Source: Gimesia alba (GTDB lineage: Bacteria; Planctomycetota; Planctomycetia; Planctomycetales; Planctomycetaceae). From it: a DNA stretch of 64,000 nt. The translations under genes and the position numbers were made by a program. The notes beneath the pieces were generated by a model, which was given only the letters and a program-made list of their open reading frames with translations, was not told the origin of the DNA and did no database searches. The stretch is taken from the NCBI RefSeq assembly GCF_007744675.1, contig NZ_CP036269.1, positions 434,001 through 498,000 on the forward strand, given 5' to 3'. Below are positions 1-8,973 of this stretch, in pieces. Position 1 is the first letter of the stretch. Every line of letters begins with the position of its first letter.

Positions 1-1
1 A

Positions 2-565
2 CCAAAAGGCGAATCAGGAGATGCATTTCTGCGTTGGATTGGTGGCTACTTTGAAGAATGGTGGTCGGTGAATCCTCACTGGACTGCCGATTATCAGAGT
101 CTGCCCGCTCATCCCATCTCCAACGGTGTTGAGCCGTTTGCCATCAATGATGAATGGTATTATCACATGCGGTTTCAGCCCGACATGAAAAACGTGCAGC
201 CGATTCTGACAGCGATTCCTCCCAAAGAAACACTCAAACGTCCTGATGGTGCTCACAGCGGAAATCCCGCGGTACGTAAGGAAATTGGGCAGCCGCAACA
301 CATGGCCTGGGCCTACGAACGTCCCGATGGCGGGCGTGGTTTTGGTTTTACCGGCGGCCACTTTCACTGGAACTGGGGCCACGATGATTTTCGCAAATTG
401 GTTTTGAATGCGATTGCCTGGACGGCCCATGTCGAAGTCCCTTCTCAGGGCATCGATTCGGCGCCTGTGACAGTCGAGTTACTCGAGAAAAATCAGGATT
501 ATTCTAAACCAGATAACTTTAATCCCGCACGCATCAAAGCGATGCTCGCTGAGTGGAATCAATAA
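2..565 (+). CDS. ThuA-like domain protein, C-terminal part
   Basis: The reading frame is open from the window edge to a TAA at 565, so only the last ~187 codons are seen. The sequence has the look of the ThuA/trehalose-utilisation-like family (glutamine-amidotransferase-like fold) common in planctomycetes: a W-W-x-V-N-P-H-W stretch, the phrase E-W-Y-Y-H-M-R-F, then a region with GGHFHWNWG and a final helix ending in a N-A-I-A-W pattern that closes this fold. Members often sit beside haem-binding dehydrogenases of the kind encoded just downstream (69 bp gap, same strand), which suggests a shared transcription unit in sugar or polyol breakdown. The exact substrate cannot be told. The N-terminus and any signal peptide lie outside the window. 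Confidence 0.75.
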   Translation, partial: PKGESGDAFLRWIGGYFEEWWSVNPHWTADYQSLPAHPISNGVEPFAINDEWYYHMRFQPDMKNVQPILTAIPPKETLKRPDGAHSGNPAVRKEIGQPQHMAWAYERPDGGRGFGFTGGHFHWNWGHDDFRKLVLNAIAWTAHVEVPSQGIDSAPVTVELLEKNQDYSKPDNFNPARIKAMLAEWNQ

Positions 566-633
566 ACAACTTTGGATTAAAATGAACCTCACGCCCGGGA
601 CATCAGCTAAAACATAAGAAGGAAACTGACTCC

Positions 634-3600
634 ATGAAGTATCGTTGGCTTGCGATTATTCCCGCCCTGTTTCTGAATACGACATTCAACCTCGCAAACG
701 TGTCTGCACAGACGGAACATGACCCCAGCCAGGCTGTCCCCAGTTTAACGGTGGCTCCCGGCCTGCAGGCAACTCTGTTTGCGTCCGAACCCAAAATCAG
801 CAGTCCCTCCAGTATGGACGTCGACTCACAAGGCCGCGTCTGGATCTGCGAAGTGGTCAATTACCGCGCCAATCTGCGTGGGATTCCGACCCGCAAAGAG
901 GGCGACCGGATTCTGATTCTGGAAGATACAGACGCCGATGGAAAAGCCGATAAGACAACCGTTTTTTATCAGGGAAATGAAATCAACGGTTCACAGGGGA
1001 TCTGTGTTCTGGGAAACAAAGTCATCGTTGCTGCTTCACCCAATGTGTTTCTCTTCACCGATGAAAACAACGATGGTAAAGCAGACAAGAAAGAGTTGCT
1101 GTTCAAAGTTGCTGGATGCGAGCACGACCATTCTGCCCATACTTCGATTTTTGGTCCCGATGGAAAACTATACTGGAACTATGGGAATACCGGAAAACAG
1201 GTTTTTGATCGTGATGGAAAACCGATTCTTGAAAGTGACGGACGTCCCGTTTTGGATAATGGTAAACCTTACTGGGGAGGGATGGTCTTCCGTTGTAATC
1301 TGGATGGCTCTGACTTCGAAGTGCTGGGGCATAACTTCCGAAATAACTATGAAATCACCGTCGATTCTTTCGGCACCCTCTGGCAGTCAGATAACGATGA
1401 CGACGGTAACCGTGGTGTCCGCATCAATTATGTAATGGAATACGGAAATTACGGCTATCTCGATCAACTGACGGGGGCGCGCTGGAAGACGCCACGAACT
1501 GGCATGCATACTGAAATTCCCCTGCGTCACTGGCACCTGCGTGATCCGGGCGTGGTTCCAAACTTGCTGCAGACCGGTGCCGGCTCACCGACGGGAATCT
1601 GCATTTATGAAGGTTCTCTTTTACCGAAAAAATATCAGGGTGAAATTATTCACTCCGATGCCGGACCGAATGTGGTCCGCGCGTATCCGGTTGAAAAAGA
1701 GGGGGCTGGCTACAAAGCCGAAATCGCCAATATCATCACCAGTGAAAAAGACAAATGGTTTCGTCCGTCCGATGTCTGTGTTGCCCCCGATGGGTCCCTG
1801 TTCGTCGCCGACTGGTATGATCCCGGCGTGGGGGGACACCGGATTGGCGATCAGGAACGCGGACGAATTTTCCGTATCGCGCCTCCCAATACGAAATATC
1901 AATTCGAGAAGCTCGACCTGAACACAATCGAGGGAGCGATTGCCGGCATTAAAAGCCCGAATCTGGCAACCCGTTACCTGGCCTGGAATAAATTGCACGA
2001 ATTACAGGAGCAGGCGGAACCACAATTGGAAGTACTCTATCAGACTGACAACCAGAGGAACCGCGCTCGCGCCCTCTGGCTGTTGGCTGGCATTAAGGGT
2101 AAGGCAAACCAGTACGTCGAACGCGCGATCAAAGATGAGAATCCTGATATTCGCATCACCGGCCTGCGTGCGGCACGCCGTTACAAACTGGATGTAATTC
2201 CCTATGTGCAACAGTTAGTGAAAGATCCCTCACCGCAAGTGCGTCGTGAGTGTGCCATCGCACTGCATCACAATCAATCCTCGGCCGCACCCGGACTTTG
2301 GGTCACACTGGCTGATCAATATGATGGTAAAGATCGCTGGTATCTGGAAGCACTCGGAATTGGCATGGATGAGCAGGAGTCAAAATTCATGTCAGCCTGG
2401 CTCAAGCAGGCGGGCGACAATTGGGATACTCCCGTTGGCCGCGATCTACTGTGGCGCTCCAAGATTCCTTTGGCTGTGCCTTATCTGGTTAAAATTATCG
2501 AGAACCCGGATACGAAATTAGCTGAGCTGCCTCGTTATTTCCGTGCATTGGACTTCATTCCCGGAAAAGAAAAAAATGCAGCGGTTGCGGAACTGGCACT
2601 CATGCAGGAACCAGGTAACAAAACCCGGGAAACCTACATCATCGCAGAAGCCATTTCCCGCATGCCTGCGAACGTTGTGACACAAGATAAAAAGTACCAG
2701 CGTGCATTGGCGCAGGTGATCGACAGTAGCCGGGGTACTCCCGAGTTCACAAAGCTGGTCGGAAAATTCAAGGCGTCTGATTACTATCCCGAGTTAGTCG
2801 CTTTAGCCAGCCAATCGGGTAAATCACAGGCAGCCGTCGATGCGATTAGCGCTGCTCTCAGTCTGAAACAGAATGCGTTGATTCGGAAATCGCTGCAGGA
2901 TAAAGGCGATACCGAAAAAGAACAGAATCAGAAACTTGATCTGATCTGGGCATTGGGAAGTGCCGGACATAATGGAGCTAATGCGATCCTGTTAAAAATC
3001 ATCAAAGACAATCAGGAACCACTGGTCGATCGTCGCGAAGCCGTCCGGGCGATTGCCAAGACTCGGCCCGGCGCACATGCGCTGCTGGACCTGGCAGAGA
3101 AAGATTCTTTTGACTCACAATTAAAACAGACTGCTGCTGCTGCGATGTCTTCAACGATTATGAAAGATGTCAAAGAACGGGCCGCCAAACTTTTCCCGGC
3201 ACCGCCCACCAAAGACAACAAACCTCTACCTCCCATTAACGTTCTGGCAGGGATGAAGGGTGATACGCTGGATGGTCGTGTGATGTTCAACACCAAAGGT
3301 ACTTGTGCCAAGTGTCACGTCGTGAATGGCATGGGCAAAGAGGTGGGGCCAAATCTGTCTGAAATCGGTAAGAAGCTGAGCCGCGAAGCGCTGTTCGAGT
3401 CGATCCTCTATCCCAGTGCCGGCATCAGCCACAACTATGAATCGTATACACTGATTCTGGAGTCGGGAAACGTTGTGAATGGACTCCTGGTTAATAAAAC
3501 TGACGACGCCATCACGATCAAGGATGCGGAAGCGATTTCACGCACCTTCAAAATGGATGACGTGGATGAGATCATTCAACAAAAGATCTCCCTCATGCCT

Positions 3601-3702
3601 GCTGACCTGCAGAAAGTGCTGACTCAGGAAGAACTCGTCAACATCGTCGAGTACCTGACCACATTGAAGAAGGCCAAAAAGAACGAAAAAGCGAGCCGGT
3701 AA
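634..3702 (+). CDS. PVC-type membrane-bound dehydrogenase with HEAT repeats and cytochrome c domain
   Basis: This 1022-residue exported protein starts with a signal peptide (hydrophobic residues about 4-25, ending V-S-A-Q). Residues ~35-440 form a sorbosone/glucose-dehydrogenase-like beta-propeller of the Pirellula/Verrucomicrobium type, with repeated calcium-type loops (D-x-D-A-D-G-K-A-D, D-E-N-N-D-G-K-A-D). Residues ~450-850 are helical HEAT-like repeats. The C-terminal ~130 residues are a haem-binding domain with C-A-K-C-H at 891-895 and a later SLMP methionine motif. Proteins of this architecture are thought to oxidise sugars in the periplasm and pass electrons to c-type haem. The start has AAGGA about 10 bases upstream. 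The substrate is unknown; a structural or regulatory role of the propeller is possible. Confidence 0.9.
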   Translation: MKYRWLAIIPALFLNTTFNLANVSAQTEHDPSQAVPSLTVAPGLQATLFASEPKISSPSSMDVDSQGRVWICEVVNYRANLRGIPTRKEGDRILILEDTDADGKADKTTVFYQGNEINGSQGICVLGNKVIVAASPNVFLFTDENNDGKADKKELLFKVAGCEHDHSAHTSIFGPDGKLYWNYGNTGKQVFDRDGKPILESDGRPVLDNGKPYWGGMVFRCNLDGSDFEVLGHNFRNNYEITVDSFGTLWQSDNDDDGNRGVRINYVMEYGNYGYLDQLTGARWKTPRTGMHTEIPLRHWHLRDPGVVPNLLQTGAGSPTGICIYEGSLLPKKYQGEIIHSDAGPNVVRAYPVEKEGAGYKAEIANIITSEKDKWFRPSDVCVAPDGSLFVADWYDPGVGGHRIGDQERGRIFRIAPPNTKYQFEKLDLNTIEGAIAGIKSPNLATRYLAWNKLHELQEQAEPQLEVLYQTDNQRNRARALWLLAGIKGKANQYVERAIKDENPDIRITGLRAARRYKLDVIPYVQQLVKDPSPQVRRECAIALHHNQSSAAPGLWVTLADQYDGKDRWYLEALGIGMDEQESKFMSAWLKQAGDNWDTPVGRDLLWRSKIPLAVPYLVKIIENPDTKLAELPRYFRALDFIPGKEKNAAVAELALMQEPGNKTRETYIIAEAISRMPANVVTQDKKYQRALAQVIDSSRGTPEFTKLVGKFKASDYYPELVALASQSGKSQAAVDAISAALSLKQNALIRKSLQDKGDTEKEQNQKLDLIWALGSAGHNGANAILLKIIKDNQEPLVDRREAVRAIAKTRPGAHALLDLAEKDSFDSQLKQTAAAAMSSTIMKDVKERAAKLFPAPPTKDNKPLPPINVLAGMKGDTLDGRVMFNTKGTCAKCHVVNGMGKEVGPNLSEIGKKLSREALFESILYPSAGISHNYESYTLILESGNVVNGLLVNKTDDAITIKDAEAISRTFKMDDVDEIIQQKISLMPADLQKVLTQEELVNIVEYLTTLKKAKKNEKASR

Positions 3703-3785
3703 TTTGAACCAGGGGGGCGTTGGGCTTTACCGTTCCTCCTGATGCCGCCCTTACCTGGCTCAATGAGGTGTCTTGGAGAAGTCAG

Positions 3786-4853
3786 ATGGAAGAGCAGTCA
3801 GACTTATCGTCTGAAGTGTCAAGTGAGGTTCGTAATAAACCTCGCCTGAGCACAAACGGTATTGGTCAATTCATTTTTGCTTTGTACAAGCGAAGATGGG
3901 GGTGGATTACAACGCCTTTTGGCTTATTCGTTTTTGGTGCGGCACTCGTTTTCATGGCGACAACTGCCGACAGTAAAAATACGCTTCGACATCAATCAGC
4001 AGTTAATATTGTGACTTTCAGTCCAGATGGTAAAACTCTGCTCACTGCGGGTCACTACGAAGTAGCGCGGCTATGGGACGTTGACTCACGAAGTCCCAAA
4101 GGGAAGTTGTTAAAGCATAACGAAGAGGTCCGCGCATTGGCCTTCAGCTCTGATGGCAGGACAGCGATCACAGCCGGAGAATATGGAGCTGTCTGCCTAT
4201 GGGATGTTTCCAGCGGTCGTTTGAAAGGTAAGCCAATTAAAAATCTGGGAAACCTGTATGCTGTGGCAATCAGCCCCGATGGTCAAAAATTGGTTGCAAG
4301 TAACCGGAACAGTGAAGTCACTTTCTGGAATATTGAAAGTGGTGAAAAAAACGGAACCCAACTACAGTTTCGAGGTCAAGTTAATGCGTTTGCATTCAAT
4401 CCGGATGGGAAAACGATTGGCATCGCAAGTGGTGATAAAGTACAAATATGGAATCTAATCACTGGCGAACTTCAGGGAAAAACTCTTGAGAACAAAAGAT
4501 TTAATGGTGTCTACGCACTTGCCTTCAGCCCCGATGGAAAATCAATTGCCACTGGAAGCAAGGACAGTATGGTGCGTCTGTGGGACTTAGCCAGCGGTGA
4601 GCTCAAAGGGAAACCGCTGCCGCATGAGAGATTCAATCCCGTGAAAGCAGTCGCATTCAGCCCTGATGGAGAGACCCTGATCACAGGAAGCGAAGACAAT
4701 ACTGCGCGATTTTGGGATGTGAAAACGGGCGAGCTCAAGGGAGAGCCAGTTCAACACGAAGATCGAGTGACGTCAGTCGCTTTTAGCCCCGATGGGAAAC
4801 TGGCGGCGACTGCAAGCTGGGATGGTACAGCGCGTTTGTGGGAAGTGCCGTAG
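3786..4853 (+). CDS. Membrane-anchored WD40 repeat protein
   Basis: I place the start at ATG 3786, with a GGAGA ribosome site six bases upstream, rather than at the in-frame TTG at 3720. The protein has 355 residues. A short cytoplasmic N-terminus is followed by one membrane segment (about residues 37-55, G-L-F-V-F-G-A-A-L-V-F) and then seven WD40 blades, each with a V-x-F-S-P-D-G-K strand and an R-L-W-D or F-W-D turn; together they should close one beta-propeller. WD40 propellers act as binding platforms and no catalytic domain is present. The gene follows the dehydrogenase gene closely (83 bp from its stop) and may be co-transcribed, but the partner is unknown. Confidence 0.88.
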   Translation: MEEQSDLSSEVSSEVRNKPRLSTNGIGQFIFALYKRRWGWITTPFGLFVFGAALVFMATTADSKNTLRHQSAVNIVTFSPDGKTLLTAGHYEVARLWDVDSRSPKGKLLKHNEEVRALAFSSDGRTAITAGEYGAVCLWDVSSGRLKGKPIKNLGNLYAVAISPDGQKLVASNRNSEVTFWNIESGEKNGTQLQFRGQVNAFAFNPDGKTIGIASGDKVQIWNLITGELQGKTLENKRFNGVYALAFSPDGKSIATGSKDSMVRLWDLASGELKGKPLPHERFNPVKAVAFSPDGETLITGSEDNTARFWDVKTGELKGEPVQHEDRVTSVAFSPDGKLAATASWDGTARLWEVP

Positions 4854-4923
4854 ACACTTAAAACATTCGCAAAAGTGATGAAGGGCAGTCCCAGTATCAC
4901 TCCGAATCATAAAGGAGAACCAG

Positions 4924-5844
4924 TTGCGCACCACGAATCTCATTGGCTGGATTGGTGTGGTGCTGGTCACCCTCGCTGCCGGCTTCTGGTCGTTCTGGGG
5001 GACCATCGAAGCTTTTCACGAAGGTTGGTGGCAACCTCTGTTAGGGATGCGGTTGCTGCAGACGGCCGCTTATCTCAGCCCGGCAGTCGTTTTTAGTGGT
5101 GTCGCCGTATTGGGAATTCGCTGGCCCCGTGTCGGCGCAGTGTTGTTTATTTTGCTGGGAGCGGTGATCGCAACTCTGATCATCATTGATCGGTCGAGTA
5201 TTTCAATTCAGATCGTACTTTGTTTGACGGCCCTGCCGATGATAGTGGGCCTTCTGTTTCTATTCGGGCGACCGCAGCCCAAAGCAGCCGCTTATGCTGT
5301 TGCGGTGGGAATTCCTCTGTTGATATTACTGGGATCGGGGGCAGAGCCTGTCTATCGGGTTTGCACGCGATTCGATGATGGTGATCGGGGAGAGCGGTTG
5401 GTGGAAGGGCTGGGGGTGACTCTCGTCTGGGCGCCGGCCGGTCCGGGGTGGAGTCGGGATGGAGGCGTTGACTGGCACGAGGCCCGCGAACGCGTTCGCT
5501 ATCTGACTGAAGATGGTCTGTCACTGGCCAACGAACCGCAAGGTTTCTGGCGGTTGCCAACGCGCGAAGAAGTTGTCTGTTCATTGACGCGCGGCAATCG
5601 AAATGCAGGCGGAACATGGGACCCCGTTCGAAATCAACCACACTACAAACGCAAACCTGATAAAGAGTCTCCGCTCTGGGATCCCTTTGCCCCCCTGATT
5701 TATCTCTGGACATCTGACGAAGCGGACGAACGAAGTGCCTGGATCGTGGTCTATCATGGCGGCATCTACCCCAAGCCCAAGACTCTGGCATCACCCAGTA
5801 TCGGCTTTCGTGCCGTCCGCAAACCTGGGGCAACCAAACTTTGA
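4924..5844 (+). CDS. Multi-pass membrane protein with C-terminal DUF1566/FGE-like domain
   Basis: The start is a TTG at 4924 with AAAGGAGAA just upstream, which is clearly better than any ATG. The protein has 306 residues. The first ~145 hold about five hydrophobic segments. The tail (about 150-303) has the pattern F-W-R-L-P-T-R-E-E-V, a G-T-W-D-P step, L-W-T-S-D and a closing S-I-G-F-R-A-V-R, matching the DUF1566 (Lcl C-terminal) branch of the formylglycine-generating-enzyme/C-type lectin fold. I see no catalytic residues that would make it an active enzyme, so a binding role on one face of the membrane is the likely job. No adenine-rich template repeat resembles its C-terminus, so it is probably not a target of the retroelement at 57 kb. 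Confidence 0.75.
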   Translation: MRTTNLIGWIGVVLVTLAAGFWSFWGTIEAFHEGWWQPLLGMRLLQTAAYLSPAVVFSGVAVLGIRWPRVGAVLFILLGAVIATLIIIDRSSISIQIVLCLTALPMIVGLLFLFGRPQPKAAAYAVAVGIPLLILLGSGAEPVYRVCTRFDDGDRGERLVEGLGVTLVWAPAGPGWSRDGGVDWHEARERVRYLTEDGLSLANEPQGFWRLPTREEVVCSLTRGNRNAGGTWDPVRNQPHYKRKPDKESPLWDPFAPLIYLWTSDEADERSAWIVVYHGGIYPKPKTLASPSIGFRAVRKPGATKL

Positions 5845-5965
5845 AAACGGTTCAGGAACAACTTTTCTCAAATTACTTTAATATCTCGTTAACAGATTTA
5901 TTTTCAGATCACCTATGCTAAGATAGTTTTAGTCAGTGTTTCATTTTATCCTGTTGGCGTTCGAC

Positions 5966-6781
5966 ATGAATACGAGCATCGCAGCCACAGATCTTCCTCG
6001 GCTTTCAGACATCGGTACTGATTTACTTCAGATTACAAGATGTCAGCGGATTCGAACCCTTTCAGTCCCCTTCATTGCCTGTCTGGCGTATTGGCTGTTT
6101 GCCTGTTCTGGATACTGGGGCTTTGCAGTCTTATCACTGGTTGTAATGAGCTTCATTACTTACGGTTCTACTTCACACGATCTGGTTCATCACAATCTGG
6201 GTTTACAGCGCAGGACCAATGAGTTTTTCCTATTTCTGATCGAAGCGATCGCGCTTCGGAGCGGTCATACTTATCAGGTGGTCCATTTGAACCACCATGC
6301 ACGATTTCCGCATGAAGATGATATTGAAGCTGATGCATCCCGTATGTCTTTCCCGCGGGCCATCCTGGAAGGTTTTGTGTTTCAGTTTCGAATTTATATC
6401 TGGGCGCTGCGAAATCCGCGAGGTCGATTGAACTGGATTATCGTGGAAGGCGTGGTTGTGTTTTGCCTGATCCTGGGAGCCCTGATTGCGATTCCGTATA
6501 CTCTTATTCCTGTCATCTATGTCGGTCTGATGATTGCCGGGAGCTGGATTATTCCGCTCATTACTGCATTTATCCCACATGATCCGCGGGCAACCGATGC
6601 CGTGCATCAGACACGGTTATTTCGAGGGACACTGTTTCGGTTCATTGCCTTTGATCATCTCTACCATCTGGAGCATCATCTCTATCCGAACGTTCCTCAT
6701 CAGAACTGGCCTCGGCTGGCACAACGTCTGGATCCCTGGTTTGAGAAAATGGGGCTCCAGTCGATCCGCTTCTGGTTCTGA
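5966..6781 (+). CDS. Fatty acid desaturase family protein
   Basis: This is a di-iron membrane desaturase or hydroxylase of the FA_desaturase family. With ATG 5966 as start (271 residues) the three histidine boxes are H71-D-L-V-H-H, H107-x-x-H-H and H234-x-x-H-H followed by L-Y-P-N-V-P, the spacing expected for metal ligands. Hydrophobic segments lie near 36-66, 160-190 and 190-205. A GTG at 5936 is also in frame but would add ten residues with no better ribosome site. The family includes acyl-lipid desaturases and carotenoid hydroxylases/ketolases; the sequence does not decide which. A metallo-hydrolase gene starts 33 bp downstream, so the two are probably one transcription unit. Confidence 0.87.
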   Translation: MNTSIAATDLPRLSDIGTDLLQITRCQRIRTLSVPFIACLAYWLFACSGYWGFAVLSLVVMSFITYGSTSHDLVHHNLGLQRRTNEFFLFLIEAIALRSGHTYQVVHLNHHARFPHEDDIEADASRMSFPRAILEGFVFQFRIYIWALRNPRGRLNWIIVEGVVVFCLILGALIAIPYTLIPVIYVGLMIAGSWIIPLITAFIPHDPRATDAVHQTRLFRGTLFRFIAFDHLYHLEHHLYPNVPHQNWPRLAQRLDPWFEKMGLQSIRFWF

Positions 6782-6814
6782 TGAGCAAACAAGATTCCTG
6801 TGGGGGAGAAGACA

Positions 6815-7852
6815 ATGATTGGAAAATGGCTGCGGTTTCTATTGTGGCAGCCTTATGCACTATTCTGTCGGCGTTTTCCCTTATGGCCCTTTCGTGTGAC
6901 TGTGACGCAACCCGTGGAATATATCACCTGTATCCAGATCGATAATTTACTGACACGCCTGTTAAGCCGGTTCAGTGGAGGATACGATTACGCCGTCTGT
7001 TATCTCGTGGATGGATCACTGCTGATCGATACGGGCTTTCCCTGGGCACGTCGCAGTTTGAAACAGACACTCATCGAACTGGGAGTCGTGGATAACATCA
7101 CCACGGTCGTCAACACGCACTATCATGAAGATCATACGGGAAACAACGACCTTTTGGTCGAGCTGTGTAAAGCACAGGTGCTGGTTCATCCGGATGCGAT
7201 TCCGGAAATTCGTTTTCCCGTCGAATTGCGCTGGTATCGCAGTTTTCTATTTGGCCCGACTCAGATTGCGGATGCGAGTCCCATCGGGGCGTCAATCAAG
7301 ACAGAGCATACGCAATTTGATGTAATCGAAACGCCCGGTCATTGTCCGGGGCATATCTGTCTGTTTGAACCGGACAAAAAAATCTTATTCAGCGGAGATC
7401 TCTACATCGCCGCCGATCTGGACAGTCAATTGGGTGATGCGGATGGTCCCCAATGGATAGCCAGCCTGGAAAAGGTTTTGGCCTTAAGTCCCGAATGGCT
7501 ATTTGATGCCCATGGCACCGTTTTTGAAGGGAGCCAGGCGGTAGAACAGCAGTTACAGAGAAAACTGGAATTTCTGCTGACGATTCGCAGTCGGGTACAT
7601 CAGTTTGCGACGCACGAGCAGACGATTGAAGAATTGACTCGGAAAGTGTTCGATCGCCATAGTCTGGTTGATTTTCTGTCTTTTGGTGAAGGCTGGCTTT
7701 CCTTGATTACTGGCTCCGACTTCTCTCGGAGTAACATTGTGAAGTCCTTTCTCCGCGAAAAATTTCGTGCTGAAGCTTCCGATGAGAAGACATTCATAAA
7801 AAAAGAAGTACAGGACACAGCCATATCTTCGATGGACGCTCAACAACTCTAA
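6815..7852 (+). CDS. Metallo-beta-lactamase-fold hydrolase
   Basis: ATG 6815 has GGGGGAGAA five bases upstream and is preferred over the in-frame GTG 6800; it gives 345 residues. The zinc-binding signature is H102-Y-H104-E-D106-H107, with a later G-H-C-P-G-H (third histidine) and S-G-D (bridging aspartate), so the active site looks complete. The family covers hydroxyacylglutathione hydrolases, lactonases and many hydrolases of unknown substrate; the C-terminal helical part from ~230 does not identify one. Genes for a desaturase (upstream) and a C45-type acyltransferase (downstream, 65 bp) are on the same strand, which would fit lipid or acyl-amide chemistry, but that is inference. Confidence 0.88.
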   Translation: MIGKWLRFLLWQPYALFCRRFPLWPFRVTVTQPVEYITCIQIDNLLTRLLSRFSGGYDYAVCYLVDGSLLIDTGFPWARRSLKQTLIELGVVDNITTVVNTHYHEDHTGNNDLLVELCKAQVLVHPDAIPEIRFPVELRWYRSFLFGPTQIADASPIGASIKTEHTQFDVIETPGHCPGHICLFEPDKKILFSGDLYIAADLDSQLGDADGPQWIASLEKVLALSPEWLFDAHGTVFEGSQAVEQQLQRKLEFLLTIRSRVHQFATHEQTIEELTRKVFDRHSLVDFLSFGEGWLSLITGSDFSRSNIVKSFLREKFRAEASDEKTFIKKEVQDTAISSMDAQQL

Positions 7853-7917
7853 GAGGAATCAGTATGATGAAGGTGAGAACAAAAGCCGATTTCCTCAATC
7901 AGCAGTGAGAAGCTTTC

Positions 7918-8973
7918 ATGCCTGAAACCACCCGTTATCGTGAAATTGAAGTCACTGGTACGCCCCGTGAAATGGGTCAGCAGCTGGGAGAGACAGCCAG
8001 AGAAGAAGTGCAGGTGTTTTGTGAAGTGGCGCTCGAGCGTCTGCAAGAGACGATGCAGGTCGGCTGTGATCACGCGAAATCGCTGGCGGAACAGTGCTTG
8101 CCGTTTGTGAAAGAATATAGCCCGGATTCTGTTGAGGAACTGCGGGGCGTTGCTGAAGCCACGAGATTGCCATTCTGGAAAATCATGCTGTTGCAGATTC
8201 GTAACCAGTTCACCCCGGACTCCGACTCAGGTTGTACCTCAATCAGCCTGCCTGCGACTTCTAAATGTTCCGCGATTGTCGCGCAAAACTGGGACAATGA
8301 TCCTACGCTCGATCCCTTCACCATCATGCTGACACGCCGCCCGGTTGGAAAACCGGCACTGATGACACTGACCCAGGCAGGATTAATTTCCTATATCGGC
8401 TTTAATGAAGCCGGGATCGGGGCCTGTCTGAATTCGCTGCCGGCACCGAGTCGCTCGCTGGGAGTTCCACATTATTTCACGCTCCGCGAATTATATGAGG
8501 CGACCAGTCTGGATACCGCCGTCCACGCGATCAGGCGGGCACAGCGCGCGATTCCGGCGAACATCATGTTGACCACACCCGAAGGGCCTGCCGACCTCGA
8601 AGTCACGATAGACGATGTGCAGGTTCTACGTCCGGAAGAAACCAGCTGGATAACGCATACCAATCATTGTCTGCATCCGGATTTGTGTGAATATAACGAA
8701 CAATTTCCGGAGCTGATCGGTTCCCATCCTCGCAAAGCCCGGATTGATGAATTGCTGAGTGCAAATACCGCCGAGATCGGAGTTGAGGAGATCAAGACGG
8801 CGCTCAGAGATCATCAGGGCCATCCCCGTTCCATTTGCCGGCATGTCAATGATGATCCAGATCACGGATTCTGGCAAACCGTTTTTTCTGTGATCATTGA
8901 ACCAGGAGAGAGACGCATGCACGTCTCACGAGGAACACCCTGCAGTGCTCCGTATGAGATCTATCAGTTATAG
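7918..8973 (+). CDS. C45 peptidase / acyl-CoA:6-APA acyltransferase-like protein
   Basis: The 351 residues match the acyl-coenzyme A:6-aminopenicillanic-acid acyltransferase family (peptidase C45, N-terminal nucleophile fold). The N-terminus has the typical G-T-P-R-E-M-G-Q-Q-L-G-E motif. The expected self-cleavage site and nucleophile is C106 in D-S-G-C-T-S, followed by A-Q-N-W-D, the strand that carries the conserved Asn. Such proteins cut themselves before the cysteine and hydrolyse or make amide bonds; most bacterial members have unknown substrates. A 14-codon reading frame with an AGAGGAA site lies just upstream (7864-7908) and may be a leader. The 3' end overlaps the convergent aminotransferase gene by 10 bp. 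Confidence 0.85.
   Translation: MPETTRYREIEVTGTPREMGQQLGETAREEVQVFCEVALERLQETMQVGCDHAKSLAEQCLPFVKEYSPDSVEELRGVAEATRLPFWKIMLLQIRNQFTPDSDSGCTSISLPATSKCSAIVAQNWDNDPTLDPFTIMLTRRPVGKPALMTLTQAGLISYIGFNEAGIGACLNSLPAPSRSLGVPHYFTLRELYEATSLDTAVHAIRRAQRAIPANIMLTTPEGPADLEVTIDDVQVLRPEETSWITHTNHCLHPDLCEYNEQFPELIGSHPRKARIDELLSANTAEIGVEEIKTALRDHQGHPRSICRHVNDDPDHGFWQTVFSVIIEPGERRMHVSRGTPCSAPYEIYQL

Noticed and set aside
5183-5833. 216-codon minus-strand frame
   Set aside because: Lies wholly inside the membrane/DUF1566 gene; Arg/Pro-rich composition of an antisense frame, no ribosome site.
4924-5844. Second target of the retroelement (its C-terminus has an FGE-like fold)
   Set aside because: No stretch resembles the template repeat at DNA level.
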